From: Boswellia sacra
Taxonomy: Eukaryota; Streptophyta; Magnoliopsida; Sapindales; Burseraceae
Reading direction: 5' to 3'
Assembly (NCBI GenBank): GCA_013180625.2
Contig: SNVD02004847.1
Span: forward strand, 1-64,000
DNA: 64,000 nucleotides
Made by a program: the position numbers and the translations under genes. Below the pieces are notes generated by a model. The model saw nothing but the letters and a program-made list of their open reading frames with translations. It was not told the origin of the DNA and did no database searches. Shown here in pieces: positions 25,900 to 37,806 of this stretch. Numbering within the stretch: the first letter of the stretch is position 1; each line of letters opens with the position of its first letter.

Positions 25900-27780
25900 G
25901 GCCGGCTGAGATGTCGCCGGAAACTTTGAACAATGAAGGAATGATATACGAAAGCCGTATTCTTAAAAAAAAAAATTGTTTCTGGTAATGAAGTGATTTG
26001 AATTTGGAAATGTTCCACCGTACTTTATTGTCTAATTAAAAAAGAAATAACTAGTTACGTCTCCGTATGTACCATTTTTGATAATGACTAACGAAGTCCC
26101 AGGGGAGCAGACAGAAGAGAATTAATGGTTCTTCGAGGCATTCCTGTCATATCCCACTGGCTAGATTCATTTCTTCTTTCAAGATTGAAATTTCCATTCA
26201 AGAAAATACAGCTTTACTAGAAATTTCCACGATTGAAACGTAAGACTGAAATTTCCACGATTGAAATTCATTTCTTCGTTTCAAAGCTTTGCTAGAGTAT
26301 GTGCAACTTGAAAAGTAATACTGAGAAAAGAGATTATGGAAAGGGAATACGTAGTAGGGAAAAGAGATTTTCTTGATAGAGATACTTCCTAGAGATTTTA
26401 TTAATTAAACTCCACGATTGTGATTTTACCACAAGTTATTTGAACTTTAGATTTTTAAAAAAGATTGTTTTTTAATAAAGTTAATCCATTCAATCTTTTT
26501 TGTGACATAGTTGATTTTAGATAATATTTTATCAATTTTAATTTTGAAAAATTAATTCTATTAAAGTAACTATTATTGGTGTTGTTAATGATATTCTACA
26601 AGCAATATAAGCATTTCAAAAAACAATCTATTTTTTTTCCGATCTCTAATTACCTCATTATTTGATTTACTTTTACTATATTTTGCATTAAGTAATTTGC
26701 AACAAAACCAATATACTTTATTATAATCTTTCAAATATGTTAACTATTTGTTATCATTTTTTCTTTATTTCATAGTTTTTTGTATAATATCCGGGTGAGA
26801 AATGTCTAGACTTTTGATCTTTTGGAAAAATTATATTATTCTCTAATCGGACATTTTTCTACTAATAGGTCTCTCATTTTATTATCAAAATCTTTTTGTT
26901 ATCTTCTTAAATCATATACATTATTTGGATTGGATAGTTCATCAAGATCTTGAATTTCTTCATTTGTATCATTTTTTTCAATAGTTTTTTATTTTCTTTT
27001 ATTAGAAAAAGAAATTTTACATAGTTGACTATCACAAAATTCAACATTTCCTTTATTAGATTCTATTAGTATGTGTTGCTCTTGTTTAATTACCGAATAT
27101 TCACCGACATTTTTTTATCAATTTAACAAAATTTTCAAGAGCTCCTTTTTTTGGGTTCAACTAATCTTTCTAATTCCTTTTTCTTAAGCTTTTCAGATCT
27201 CTATTAATATTTTCTAGTTTTCATTTCTAACACTAATCATTAACTAAAACAAACAAATACAAAATAAACAATAAGTATAAATAACTAAAAATTAATAACA
27301 ACTATAAATAAATATGAATTATTGATAATATGCATAACGATATAAAATTAATAAAAAAATAAAACGATAGATCCTATAAAAATTGAATTGATTTTGGTGA
27401 GGTAACTTAGAGTGTAAGCGCTATTTGGAAATGAAGAGGAAGAAAATGAAGTCATACTGAGAATGAATAGACAAATGTCTACTAAAAAAAAAAAAAAAAG
27501 AGAAGAATTGTGTAGATTAAGATGTTATACTTATTTATATTAAAATTTGCAAGCACATGACATATACGAAAATCATTGATTTTTTTAGTTCTAACTATAT
27601 TATTCTTTAAGCTATGATAATTTCATGAGGTCAGTTATAAAAATTAAAATATTCAATCTAATGAAAATAGATTATAACACTTGCTATATGAATTGTTATG
27701 TCATGTCATATAATTTATTTATATTAAATTTTTAAGAGAAAATTTGAACAAAAATAAATTATTATAAACATATATGTGGC
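25900..27780. other. AT-rich intergenic region, no gene seen
   Basis: Upstream sequence of the kinase gene. It includes a short direct repeat of AAATTTCCACGATTGAAA type near 26220-26270. No ORF of note. Confidence 0.5.
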
Positions 27781-27784
27781 CTCC

Positions 27785-28860
27785 CTAGAATAGGATGCGT
27801 TTCCTAAATGCAGGGTCTAGGTGACCGCGTTAGCTGAGTGGGGCTTGAGTTGAGTACGGTTGGCAATTTGACCCACCGGGTCTGGGGCCTCGATGTGGCC
27901 CGTAAAAATAGGGCAGGGCAAGAGCAGCCCCAAGGCGAGTCTGGGGCAAAATTATTTTGCCGCGGTCGGGGCCGTTCCAGGTCCGGGTCTAACCCCTTAG
28001 ACCCGTTGACCCGCCCCACCCCGCAAAATGTAAGGGTGTTTCTGTAAAATTTTAGGACTGTTTAGTAATTTTTTAGGTTATATTTGTTAACTTTTTATGT
28101 ATGTGAATTCTCCATAATTTTATAAACAATACAAATACTTTGATAAAAGTAACATTTTAATTAATAATTAACATCTTTTAGTATAGTAACATCAATTTAA
28201 TCATATTATAATGACAAAATAAAATATTTATATTTTTTAGTAATTAAATTTGTATAATATATACAATCTTGATATAAATTATTAAGTACTAATTAAATTA
28301 TTGCTATATTAATAAGATCATTTCCAAAATATAAACTGTTAATATAATCAATATATTATTTTCTACATATATAAATAGAAATATGATAAGAACAATGTTA
28401 TAACCTTAAATATATGATTGATCATAATTTAAATTAATTAATTGCATTATTAATGTTTTATAAATATATATAATGTTAATTAATTGGTATATGTCAATCA
28501 TTTATTATTATTATTATTATTATATTGAAATTAAATCAACATGCTATTAAAAATTATTTAATTGTATTATTAACTATTTAAAAAATTGTCAATTAACTAG
28601 TTTAGAAGCAATAATATACTTTTTATATTATTTCTAATAGAGTATGAAACATTAGTACTAATAAAATCAAATGGTAATTAGTGGCCACTATTTTTTAAAA
28701 TGATATAACTAATTTATACAATTACCATTTAGTTTGTATAATGCCAATAAAATGAAAATTTACATAAACTTTATATAGGGGGACGAGGTTGCAAAAATAT
28801 AAATATTATAGAGGTGTGATTGTAAAAATATAAATTTTTAGGGTTAGGGTGGGGGCGGGT
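27785..28860. other. GC-rich patch plus AT-rich filler, probable unclassified MITE remnant
   Basis: A 250-bp GC-rich patch (about 27815-28030, with GGTTGGCAATTTGACCC and many GGGGC/GCCCC runs) is abruptly embedded in AT-rich DNA. This resembles subterminal sequence of hAT-like MITEs. I could not find matching ends or a target duplication. About 750 bp of AT-rich DNA follows, including a TTA microsatellite near 28503-28520. Confidence 0.35.
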
Positions 28861-28894
28861 TCAAATTCAGGGTTGACAATGGGGCGGGGCAGTA

Positions 28895-28992
28895 GGTATC
28901 CAGCCCCGCCCAATTTTTTTTTTGCCCCGCCCCGCCTCACCCAGGGGTAATAGGGCGGGGCAAAAAAAAAATTGGGAGGGGCGGCAGGTACC
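28895..28992. repeat. fold-back inverted repeat (about 38-bp arms)
   Basis: The left arm (28895-28932) and right arm (28953-28992) pair around a 20-nt loop. The core CCCAATTTTTTTTT followed by GCCCCGCCC is matched perfectly apart from one T; the outer ends (GGTATC/GGTACC) match partly. It is preceded by GGGTTGACAATGGGGCGGGG, like the left end of a hAT MITE. Confidence 0.8.
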
Positions 28993-29097
28993 AACCTTGG
29001 ACTTGAGCCCGCCCTGAGAGGCAGTATAATGTGCTGTGATTGGTTTTTTTACAATAGTAAGTTATTCTCAATTCTATCTTCTCATCTCCCATATGTA

Positions 29098-29404
29098 CAT
29101 CTGCTGCACCCGTGCAGCCAAAAAAAATTAGATAAATGGGGGATGCAAAAGTTGTAAACACAACTTTTCCACCCCTGTAAAAGTTGTAAAAGCCAGCCGC
29201 GTATGCATACGCGGCTGGACTGTAGCCGGACCCATATGTAAAGGGGAAAAACTACCGTCCATCTGCTGCACCCGTGCAGCCAAAAAAAATTAGATAAATG
29301 GGGGATGCAAAAGTTGTAAACACAACTTTTCCACCCCTGTAAAAGTTGTAAAAGCCAGCCGCGTATGCATACGCGGCTGGACTGTAGCCGGACCCTATGT
29401 AAAG
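29098..29404. repeat. 162-bp tandem repeat, each copy with three hairpins
   Basis: Copy 1 is 29098-29259 and copy 2 is 29260 to about 29404. Each copy carries GCTGCACCCGTGCAGC, AAAAGTTGT-N4-ACAACTTTT, and a perfect 26-bp palindrome centred on GCGTATGCATACGC (29193-29218 and 29355-29380). The copies are nearly identical. ORFs on the minus strand here simply translate the repeat. Confidence 0.88.
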
Positions 29405-29598
29405 ACATTCTCCAATCAATTTGATTTGATTAGCCCTCCACTGAAGTCAAGAGTCCACTCCACGTACGTGGAAGCTTTTTTCATGACCAGTCCTATCAGC
29501 ATTCCCTTGCTTTTTTTTTTTTTTTGAAGAAATCTATCAGCTTACTATTTATGAATTAAGGATGGCAAATTTATTTACAATTGGGAAATGGCTAGGGT

Positions 29599-29837
29599 GC
29601 CTTAAAATACCGACAGATTCTTAACACAACTTTTACATAGTTCTATATAATTTTTGTATAATCATGTATAAAATTATATATTGGTGTATAATAGAAGTAT
29701 CAGTTTTTTAAGGTATTCCCTTAAAATACCGATTGGTGCTTAATACAATTTTTATATATTTCTGTATAATTTTTATATAATCATGTATAAAATTATATAT
29801 TGGTGTATAATAGAAGTATCGGTTTTTTAAGGTATTG
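29599..29837. repeat. two head-to-tail copies of a ~119-bp MITE-like repeat
   Basis: CTTAAAATACCGA occurs at 29601 and 29720, giving period 119. Each unit begins CCTTAAAATACCGA and ends near TCGGTTTTTTAAGG, which are imperfect inverted termini. The inside is AT-rich and nearly identical between copies (TATAATCATGTATAAAATTA). Confidence 0.75.
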
Positions 29838-30240
29838 TAGAGGAACCCAATTATTGACTTGAGTTCGGGGTTGTTTCACCTTGTCTTTGCCATTGACTTA
29901 CTTTATCAAACTATTAATAAATTAAGAGTATATGATATTATGGAGCAATTGTCACATCATTCATCTTAATTAATAATTAATATAATTAAATTTTTAAATT
30001 TAATCATTTAATAAAATCATGATACATCAATTTATATTAGTAAATTTATATGAATAATTTATCAGAATATTATTACTCATAAATTAATTTCATTAATTTC
30101 TTACTAATGTCTTATAAAAAAGTTTATCAAATTTATGTATTATTTTTGATATCTTATAGACTTTAGATGTAACATTCAGTTATTTTGATAGTTTTAATTA
30201 GACATTATTCTTAACATATCAAATAAATTTTTTAATTAAA

Positions 30241-30551
30241 ATCTATATATGTCTAGTAAACTATAAGATTTAGGTCTTTTAAAATTGTCAAAATTTAAAT
30301 GATGATTAAATCACCTACCAACTCCTGAGTTTAAGAGTAATTACATTATCTCCAAGGTCATGAAACAGAAGTTCAGCTAATTTTAAGAGCAGAATTTTGT
30401 AATGATGATGATGACTCTTGTATTGGTGAAATGAGGGATGTGGGGCTTTCCATTTGCAATCAGTGGTGACTTCTTCTTCTTTTTCTTCTTATCTATATAT
30501 GTCTAGTAAACTATAAGATTTAGGTCTTTTAAAATTGTCAAAATTTAAATG
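30241..30551 (+). repeat. 61-bp identical direct repeats flanking 189 bp
   Basis: The 61-bp sequence starting ATCTATATATGTCTAGTAAA is found at 30241-30301 and again at 30491-30551 with no difference by eye. The intervening 189 bp contains a CTTCTTCTTTTTC tract. No terminal motif allows classification. Confidence 0.8.
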
Positions 30552-31606
30552 TCTATGATACATAGAATTAGAAAATTTATTTTAGCACAGAGTAAATACT
30601 GAGAGTGATGCTCCAACTACTCCATAAAATTTTATCATATCCATAAAATTTTATCATATCACATTAATTATGTAGACTATAAATACTGATAGTGATATTC
30701 CAACTACTCGATAGAATTATACAGACTATAAATATGTTGACTATCTCATTCATGTACATATGTCCTGATGATATGTAAAATTGCCAAATAAATTAATCTT
30801 TTGAAGAATTTTTAATAATAACAAAATAGCCAGGATAAAATCGGTTTTTTTGCAGTCAATGACAATGAAAGTCAAGCCACGATTTGTTTGGAAAGTTTTT
30901 ACTTGATGGTGCATGCTGATTGACTTAATGTAAAATTTGAGGGAATTATAAATATTATTCGCTTGCTGTTTTTGACTGAATTATTGCTGGTTTTCAACTG
31001 TGACAACTGGATTCCTGATGAGTAAGATTTGAGAAAATACAAGCAAAGGTATGTGAAACTACTGAGATTGACGAATAATTACACAAAAATGATGTTCTTT
31101 TACGTGATACTGTTATTGGTAATTTGTCAAGTAGATTGAACAATTTTGCTGGTTCAATTTACTTTTTAATTGGGTGGAGACTCTAGAGAGACAATGAGTA
31201 TGATGAATCGTATCACGTATTTTTTGCTTTTCTTTTTTTTCCTCGAGAGAGCCGTGTAAGCATTTTGGCTCTGATGAATGGTGATGTACTTCAATTATTC
31301 AATAAATTATTAGGGTTTTGCTTGATGAAAGAGGCTTTATGTTCATTAATTGGTGAAAGGCAAAGGCATCCTTATCTCTGCTCTCTTCGCTTGTTTCTAT
31401 TTGCTAAGGGTCAATTCAAAAACATCTCTAGGGAATTAAATTGCAAAGAACACTTCAAGTTTTAATTTATCATAAGAAAAATAAAATAAGCACAAAATCA
31501 TATGCAAGCAAGAACGTCTTTAATTTAGAAGAAAATGATGTGCATATAAAAAAGAAGGAAAAGATAATTATACTTCCAGCGAAGTGATCTAATATTAAGT
31601 ACTGAA

Positions 31607-31610
<4 letters not shown>

Positions 31611-31639
<29 letters not shown>
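31611..31639. repeat. (AT)n microsatellite
   Basis: About 14 AT dinucleotide units without interruption. Confidence 0.95.
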
Positions 31640-31642
<3 letters not shown>

Positions 31643-31864
31643 AGGACAAAGAACATCAAGTAAATATATTCAAGAGCTTCACAGATGCACACGTTGCAAA
31701 TATATAGTTTAATTTCGACTTATATTATGCTGCTTTTACTTAAATGATTTTAAATTTAATAATTTGCATAAATTACTAGTCTTATAATAAAAATTGCTTT
31801 AATAGATATGGAATTGGAATCTGTGCCAGGAAGTTTATTTGTGATATTCCGATATAGCTAAGAC

Positions 31865-33432
31865 TCAAGAACAGGTAATTTTCCCAGAAAGTAGGTTGTG
31901 AACGATGTGTAGTTCACTTAGAGAATCACATGAGCCTAATGAGTTGGGTTTTGAGCCAGAGAAGATGTTACTCTGCAACCAAAGACCGGTCAACTGTTTC
32001 AGCTCCCCATTGATGCTGGAATTTTGCCAGAAACCTGGTTGTAACTCAGTTGAATTCTGAGAAGAGATGTAGCTTTAGAAATCTCCTCGGGTAATTCACC
32101 GGATAATCGATTGTGTCCCAAAAATAGCCGCTCGAGAGCTTTTGCGTTTCCGATATCTTTAGTAATAGGCCCTTGAATTTGATTCAATCCAATGTCTATT
32201 ATTTCCACCTTTGGCAATCCCCATATTCCCGCAGGAACACTTCCTGTTAGCGAGTTATTGCTAACCCTGAATCGCTCTAAAGTCAAGCAATTCGCGTAAC
32301 TCGCAGGAATTTCACCAGTGAAATTGTTTTGTAACATGAGAAGCCCCCTCATTTTACCTTTCTTGCACATATCCGGTGGAATCGGACCCGTCAAGAAATT
32401 TTCTGAGACATCAAAGAAATCGAATTCCGCCCAAGAACCAAGCTCTTGAGGCCGAGGTCCAGTCAACTGGTTCGTGAACAAAGAGAGATTCACTAGCCTC
32501 TTAAACTGGCCCAATTCTTCTGGTACTTCACCAGAAAACTGGTTGTTAAACAGCTGCAGAGACACCAGATTGGTCAAGAACCTCACTTCAGATAAATTGC
32601 CTTCAAGATAGTTCACCGAGGCATCGAAAAATTCAAGCGTCGTCAGATTTCTCAATCCAACAGGAAGTCTTCCCGTAAAACTGTTATTGTAGAGCTCAAG
32701 CTGCCACAAGTTTCGAAGCTGCCCAATCTCTGATGGTACATAACCAGACATATTGTTATCCGCCAGCTCCAAGTTTATGAGCTCCTTTAAATTCCCAATT
32801 TCGGTTGGAATTTCACCTTCAAGGCTGCAGTTTGATAGATAAAGCCACTCCAGCTTGGTGAGCTTCACTACTTGATTTGGGAATGGAGTTGGATCAAAAT
32901 TATGGTCACCGAGACTGAGTTCAACCAAGTTTGTCAGGTTCTCAAGTGATGTCCACGGAAAAACACAAGAGCATCCGCTGTTATTGAGATACAGGGAGCG
33001 TAATTCGGTGAGAGACGATATGCTTGGGAATGAACCCGCGAAAAGATTGTTGCCAAGATCCAAGTATTGTAGTTTCACACAGTTGTTCAAGTCTTCAGAT
33101 ATTGCACCAGACAAAGAGTTGTATCCAAGTGAAAGCTTCTCCAAGGACCGAAGCTGGCATATTGAATCAATGGGAAGAGCTCCCGTCAAGTTTTGACTAG
33201 AAAGCTCAATCTCTTTGACCGAATTTTCTGAGTCACAGGTGATCCCGGTGAAGTTGCAAAAGTGATTGCTTGAGACCCATGATGCAAACGCATGGGTTTC
33301 TGATCGTTGCAGGGCTGTTTTCAGCGTTAGTAATATGTGGAGGTCATCGGATTTGATACAGCAGAATATGGAAAGAAAGAGAAGCAGAAAGAGAGAGCAA
33401 TTGGCGATTGGCATAGGGGATGGTGAGAGCAA
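31865..33432 (-). pseudogene. truncated LRR receptor kinase (HAIKU2/RLK7-like, LRR-XI), kinase lost
   Basis: The open frame (33432-31999, 477 codons) encodes a signal peptide, an LRR N-terminal cap (NFTGITC) and about 15 plant-type LRRs (LxxLxLxxNxxSGxIP). This matches the start of an RLK7/HAIKU2-like receptor, which is normally near 980 aa with transmembrane and kinase parts. The frame stops at 31999-32001 (TGA). The next LRR continues in a shifted frame (from about 32006 down to 31865, ending in TGA), which indicates a 1-nt loss near 32008. Beyond 31865 the similarity fades, and no transmembrane or kinase sequence is visible. A secreted receptor-like protein is conceivable, but a decayed gene is more likely. 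Confidence 0.82.
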
Positions 33433-33479
33433 CTACTCCTTTATAGAATTGTCTTCAATAATAATCGAGAAATAGAAAT

Positions 33480-35690
33480 TAGACAAACAATATCAATCAC
33501 CGCAACACAAGAATTTACGATGAAAACTGACACAATTACATAGAATTTACCTCTCTTTCAAATCCCGAAGCCCCCTACACGCTGAAGCTCTTACTTCGGA
33601 TTTTCTTTCTTGGCTCTCTTGGATTGCTTGGATTGTCTTTTTGAGCAAATAAACCTTGTTATTTAGATGAACCCTGTTATTTATAGGAAAATCCTAGCCT
33701 CTAAATCAGAAAGTATAAGTCACGAAATGGATAGCAAATTATCCTCCAAATTAATGCTTTCACATTTAATTTCTTCTGTTTGGGTCTTGGTCCTCCTGGA
33801 CCGAAGGTGATGTTGGTGGAAATTTCTCAATTTCTTGTTCACTTTGATTTAATTGATGCTATGATAGTAATGTTGAGCCAACGGATAAAGACTTTCTGTG
33901 TTTGTGATAGTTGAAAAGTCCAATATGACTGTGAACACTTAGAATTTCTTTAACAGTAGGTTATTAATTAAAGCCTCAGTAATTGATTGTTCAAATTTTT
34001 TCAAAAGTGACAAGATTCATTATTGATGGTGAATGGATAATTGTAGATAATTGTTTTTTTTCTTAGTAGTCTAATGTTAATGTTATTTGAAAAATCATCT
34101 ATATGATGATATTTTGTTTTGAAAGTTGTTTAACTAACCCACCTTAAACACTAGAAAAGTTTGTCCATGTAAATACGAATATTGTGAAACGGGTTCTAGA
34201 ACTCAATTTAAAGGCGGAAAGTGTTACAGCAGCGTGTGTTTTCGAAATAATTTGCCTATATATATATATATATATATCAAACGAGATAAGAAAAATATTA
34301 ATTCAATGTGTAATCTAGTTCTTTTTTATTAATTTAATGTTTTAAATCTTATCTAATGAGTGAATAGGTGAGTTTGTTTTCTCGTACAACAGAAGGGTTT
34401 ATTTATTAAATGTATCAAGAACTTGAAATAGAATTGGCAGATAAGAGTAGTCTTATCGTATGTTCTAAAACACCTACTAACACTTATGCTCTAATATTAA
34501 AATAAGAAAATAATGATACACAACTTACAATCTAAACTAATTTATAATAGAGTAACATCTATGCCTGTAAACTTTTTAATAATCTTTCTAGGCTAGCTAA
34601 TAACCACTCTACAACACTCTTGACTATCTTATTCGGCATTTTCCTCAAATTCTTTCTTCATGGTTTTTTTTTTTCTTTAGTTGTACTCCTGAGGAATAGC
34701 TTAAGCTGTCCATTCATGTTTTGTCACAAATTCTTCGTTGGATCAGTAAATTGAATGACAAGTTTTGTGCAGGTTGACCCAACTACTATTTTCATCTTCA
34801 CAATTTCTCGTAATCTTAGCATTATTTATCGTTCTTTTATTAATGATTATTGTTTACAAAAAATATCCATGATATTATCTTTTTATTTCAATGGTTGAGA
34901 TTGAATATGACTATTCAAATTAATTGAGATTGAATATAACATACATAATTAATGCATATTAGGGAGGGGTGTCAATTTGTGTCATAAATGTTAATCCATT
35001 TAATTATTTGTGTCATACATAAAATAAAACAAGGATACAATACAATTATTAAACGTCACCAACGTGTTGTAATCATGCCATAATTAATTCACATAATTTA
35101 CTTAATTGTTTAATCTATTTATGAGCATATATTTATATCAATTAAAATTATTCTTAGAATATAGATAATCGTTGGTATAAAAAATAATTAAAATCATCTT
35201 AATTTACTATTATATAGATTGGACAATTCTTATCATTAAATAGGTTTGTAAGTCGAAAGATTGACAAAATATGTTTAACAACGGGTTGGCGTATTAAAGA
35301 ATCTCAACACTAATCTAGCCCATTTATTAACTATGTAAGGATATTGTGACATGTAAAATTGTCGTATAAAAAATTAGTAGGAATAACAAACGTCAAATTC
35401 AATGTTAACCACTCAGGATGCATTGATCAAATAACTCACAGTTATGAATTTGTATTAAAATGAATCACATTTCCTTAAAGTTTTATTTTTTGAAGTAGAT
35501 AAGATGACAATCTTACGAGCAATAATTTGAGATAAAGATTAATTTGTATTTATCTTAGATAATTACATTTTTTTTTTACTTTTTGAAACTTACTATTCTT
35601 GAATTAAAGTTAAAAAAAAATACAAGGATACGAGTATATATATCTACCTATCTACATATAACAAAAGCGGTTCAACATTCCCTCGTCTCC
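33480..35690. other. intergenic region, no gene seen
   Basis: The part nearest 33432 would hold the upstream region of the LRR gene. The rest is AT-rich, with an (AT)n run at about 34257-34276. No recognisable ORF. Confidence 0.5.
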
Positions 35691-35990
35691 CTCCTCTAGG
35701 TCTGGTTTGTGAAAAGACTTGTGATGTCAAATAACAATTCCGGCTGGTTGACTAAACATTGCAGCTTTGCAAGAACAATTATTTAGACAAGCTTTTTGGC
35801 AAATATTCCCATCTGTCATTCTAATATCAGGGTCACCTTTAATGTGCTTGGCAGGAAATAATCTCAGAACACCCAAGATTCGATTGTCGATCGCTAATTT
35901 GATTAAAATAGCTAAGTTTTGGATTATCAAATGTTTTGGGGCAATTGCAGTCAGTGCTATCATCATCTATTATTGAGCATATGGAATATC

Positions 35991-37806
35991 TGTTGAGTTT
36001 GGCTCATATGCAAGTGGGAAAGATCCTACATTGGTTAAGTAGCAAAACTTGGGTCTCATGTGGGTTTATAAAAGAAGCCATGTGACAGTTGTTTTAGTGT
36101 CTCATTAAAAAATCTCTTCCACCTCCTATATTTGTAAGGTCTCACATATAAAACCTTATAGTTTAAGGATATTTCATTAAGGACTTTAAAGTTTGTAATA
36201 TTTGTTTTTTTTCATTTATTTTTTGGGTATTTGTAGTATTGCCCAATCGTTTAGGTAATTACGTTTGGCCCAACTATTTGGGTAATTACAGTTTGACTCA
36301 ATAATTGTGGTATTTTATTGTGGCCCAAAATTTTGTAATTCGCTTTTAAGATAGTGGAAGGTTTCTTCAGCGGCGTTCAAGGACGTAGGTACTAATACTG
36401 AACCTCGTCTGCATTGTTGGTTGATTGGTTGTCTCTTTAGTTGCTATTAGGGGTGCACACGGGTCGGGACGGGTCGGGTTTCACAGAATCTGATTTGACC
36501 CGATGAAGCATCGGGTTACAGAAATTTGTCCGAGATCGGGTTTTCCGATGGTATGATCCAACATGGAACCCGAGTTTTCAAGTTTATCGGGTTGTTCTGG
36601 TTTATCGGGTTGGTCATACATGGAAGTTCAGAATAACAACTTTGCAAAAAAGGGAAGCAACTCATACATGGTTCAATTTCAATCAATTGAAAAAAAAACT
36701 CCTGAATTTAATTTTGAAAAAAAAAAATCAACATTTCAAATTGCAGTTTCGTTCCCAATTTGCCATCAAAATATACTATATAAATGTAATGTGCATTTAT
36801 CTATTACATTAAAATCAGTTCATAAAAAAAAATATTTAAGATCAGTACTGGGCCTTTGAAAATCATATGCAAGATTCACCAAACTTTGTGACTAGAGGCA
36901 AGCCGAATCTTGTTTCCTGTACTATTGCAAAGAGATCACTTTGAGAAGGGTAGATACGCTTCCAAGGAAAACCAAAAAAATAACCGTTTGTACCGCCTTT
37001 GCAAAGAAGTCTGAAACATATTAAAGAATATTCAGATGCAACAACAAAAATAAAGGAGTTGTTCAAACAGTCACTGAAATTTTAATTAAAATCGATTACT
37101 TACAAGCTGCATCTTGGGAGGGCTAGAAGAGGCGGTTCTGACTCATGAGCGCGAGCGAGAAGAGTGGAGAGTGCAAGCAAGAGTGGAGGCAAGAGAGGAG
37201 AGTGGAGGCCACTAGCGGAAGTGGAGGAGTGGTAGTGGCAGGGGTGGAGGCAGAGGCCGATTTGTGAAGGAGAAGAGACGGTTGGTGAAAGAGAAGAAAA
37301 GGCTGGTGGAGGCGATGGTAAGCATGAGCGAGGAGAGTGGAGGTTACTAGCGGCAATGGAGAAGGTGGAGGCAGAGGTGAGTTTGTGAAGGAGAAGACTG
37401 AAGAGGCGGTGGGGGTGAAACCGTGAAAGAGAAAAGATTAAGAAATAGGGTTTTCAATGGCATTTATATAACTAATCTGGTGTTGCAGAGTTCACAAAAA
37501 TATTATGCATTCAACTAATGAAAAATCGACACGTGTCATATTTTACTTTTAAAAGAATAGAATGATTCGGTCGGGTTTTCTTGAATAAACCTGATTACAA
37601 CCCGATTTCACCCAAACCCGATAGTTAAAACCCGATTTCCGGTTTTTTAACATTATAACCCGTGAAAACCCGAACAAACCCAATCAAACCAGATCGGGTC
37701 GGATTTTTTTGAACACCTCTAGTTGCTATTATATTCAATTATCTAGCATAGTTTGTGGTTGTGCAATTTGGTTGTTTTATTGATTTTGCTTCTGCCTTGC
37801 GCAACA
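35991..37806 (+). mobile_element. solo LTR of a copia element, interrupted by a hAT MITE
   Basis: It begins TGTTGAGTTT and ends GCGCAACA. Its middle and 3' parts match the LTRs of the copia element at 40704-46106 (e.g. TTTGTAAGGTCTCACAT, TTGCCCAATNGTTTNGG and TTCTTCAGCGGCG stretches). The first ~100 bp (U3) differ, so it is a related subfamily. Flanks ATATC and ATATT fit a 5-bp target duplication with one change, and removing the element restores the kinase-gene sequence. The LTR itself is about 534 bp. No internal region remains, consistent with LTR-LTR recombination. Confidence 0.82.
36448..37721. mobile_element. hAT-type non-autonomous element (1274 bp) inside the solo LTR
   Basis: The ends are TAGGGGTGCAC and GAACACCTCTA, with a perfect 8-bp target duplication GTTGCTAT (36440-36447 and 37722-37729). 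Subterminal zones are rich in CGGGTCGGG on the left and its complement CCCGATTT on the right. The middle contains a GA-rich tract (about 37130-37400) and short ORFs with no transposase motif. Confidence 0.9.

Noticed and set aside
29082..29408. 108-codon minus-strand ORF with an internal duplication
   Set aside because: It is only the reading of the 162-bp tandem repeat; composition and context are not gene-like.
31265..31465. 66-codon plus-strand ORF near the LRR relic
   Set aside because: No motif and no relation to the missing kinase domain; chance ORF.
36563..37356. Short ORFs within the hAT element inside the solo LTR
   Set aside because: No transposase motif; the GA-rich tract gives chance ORFs.
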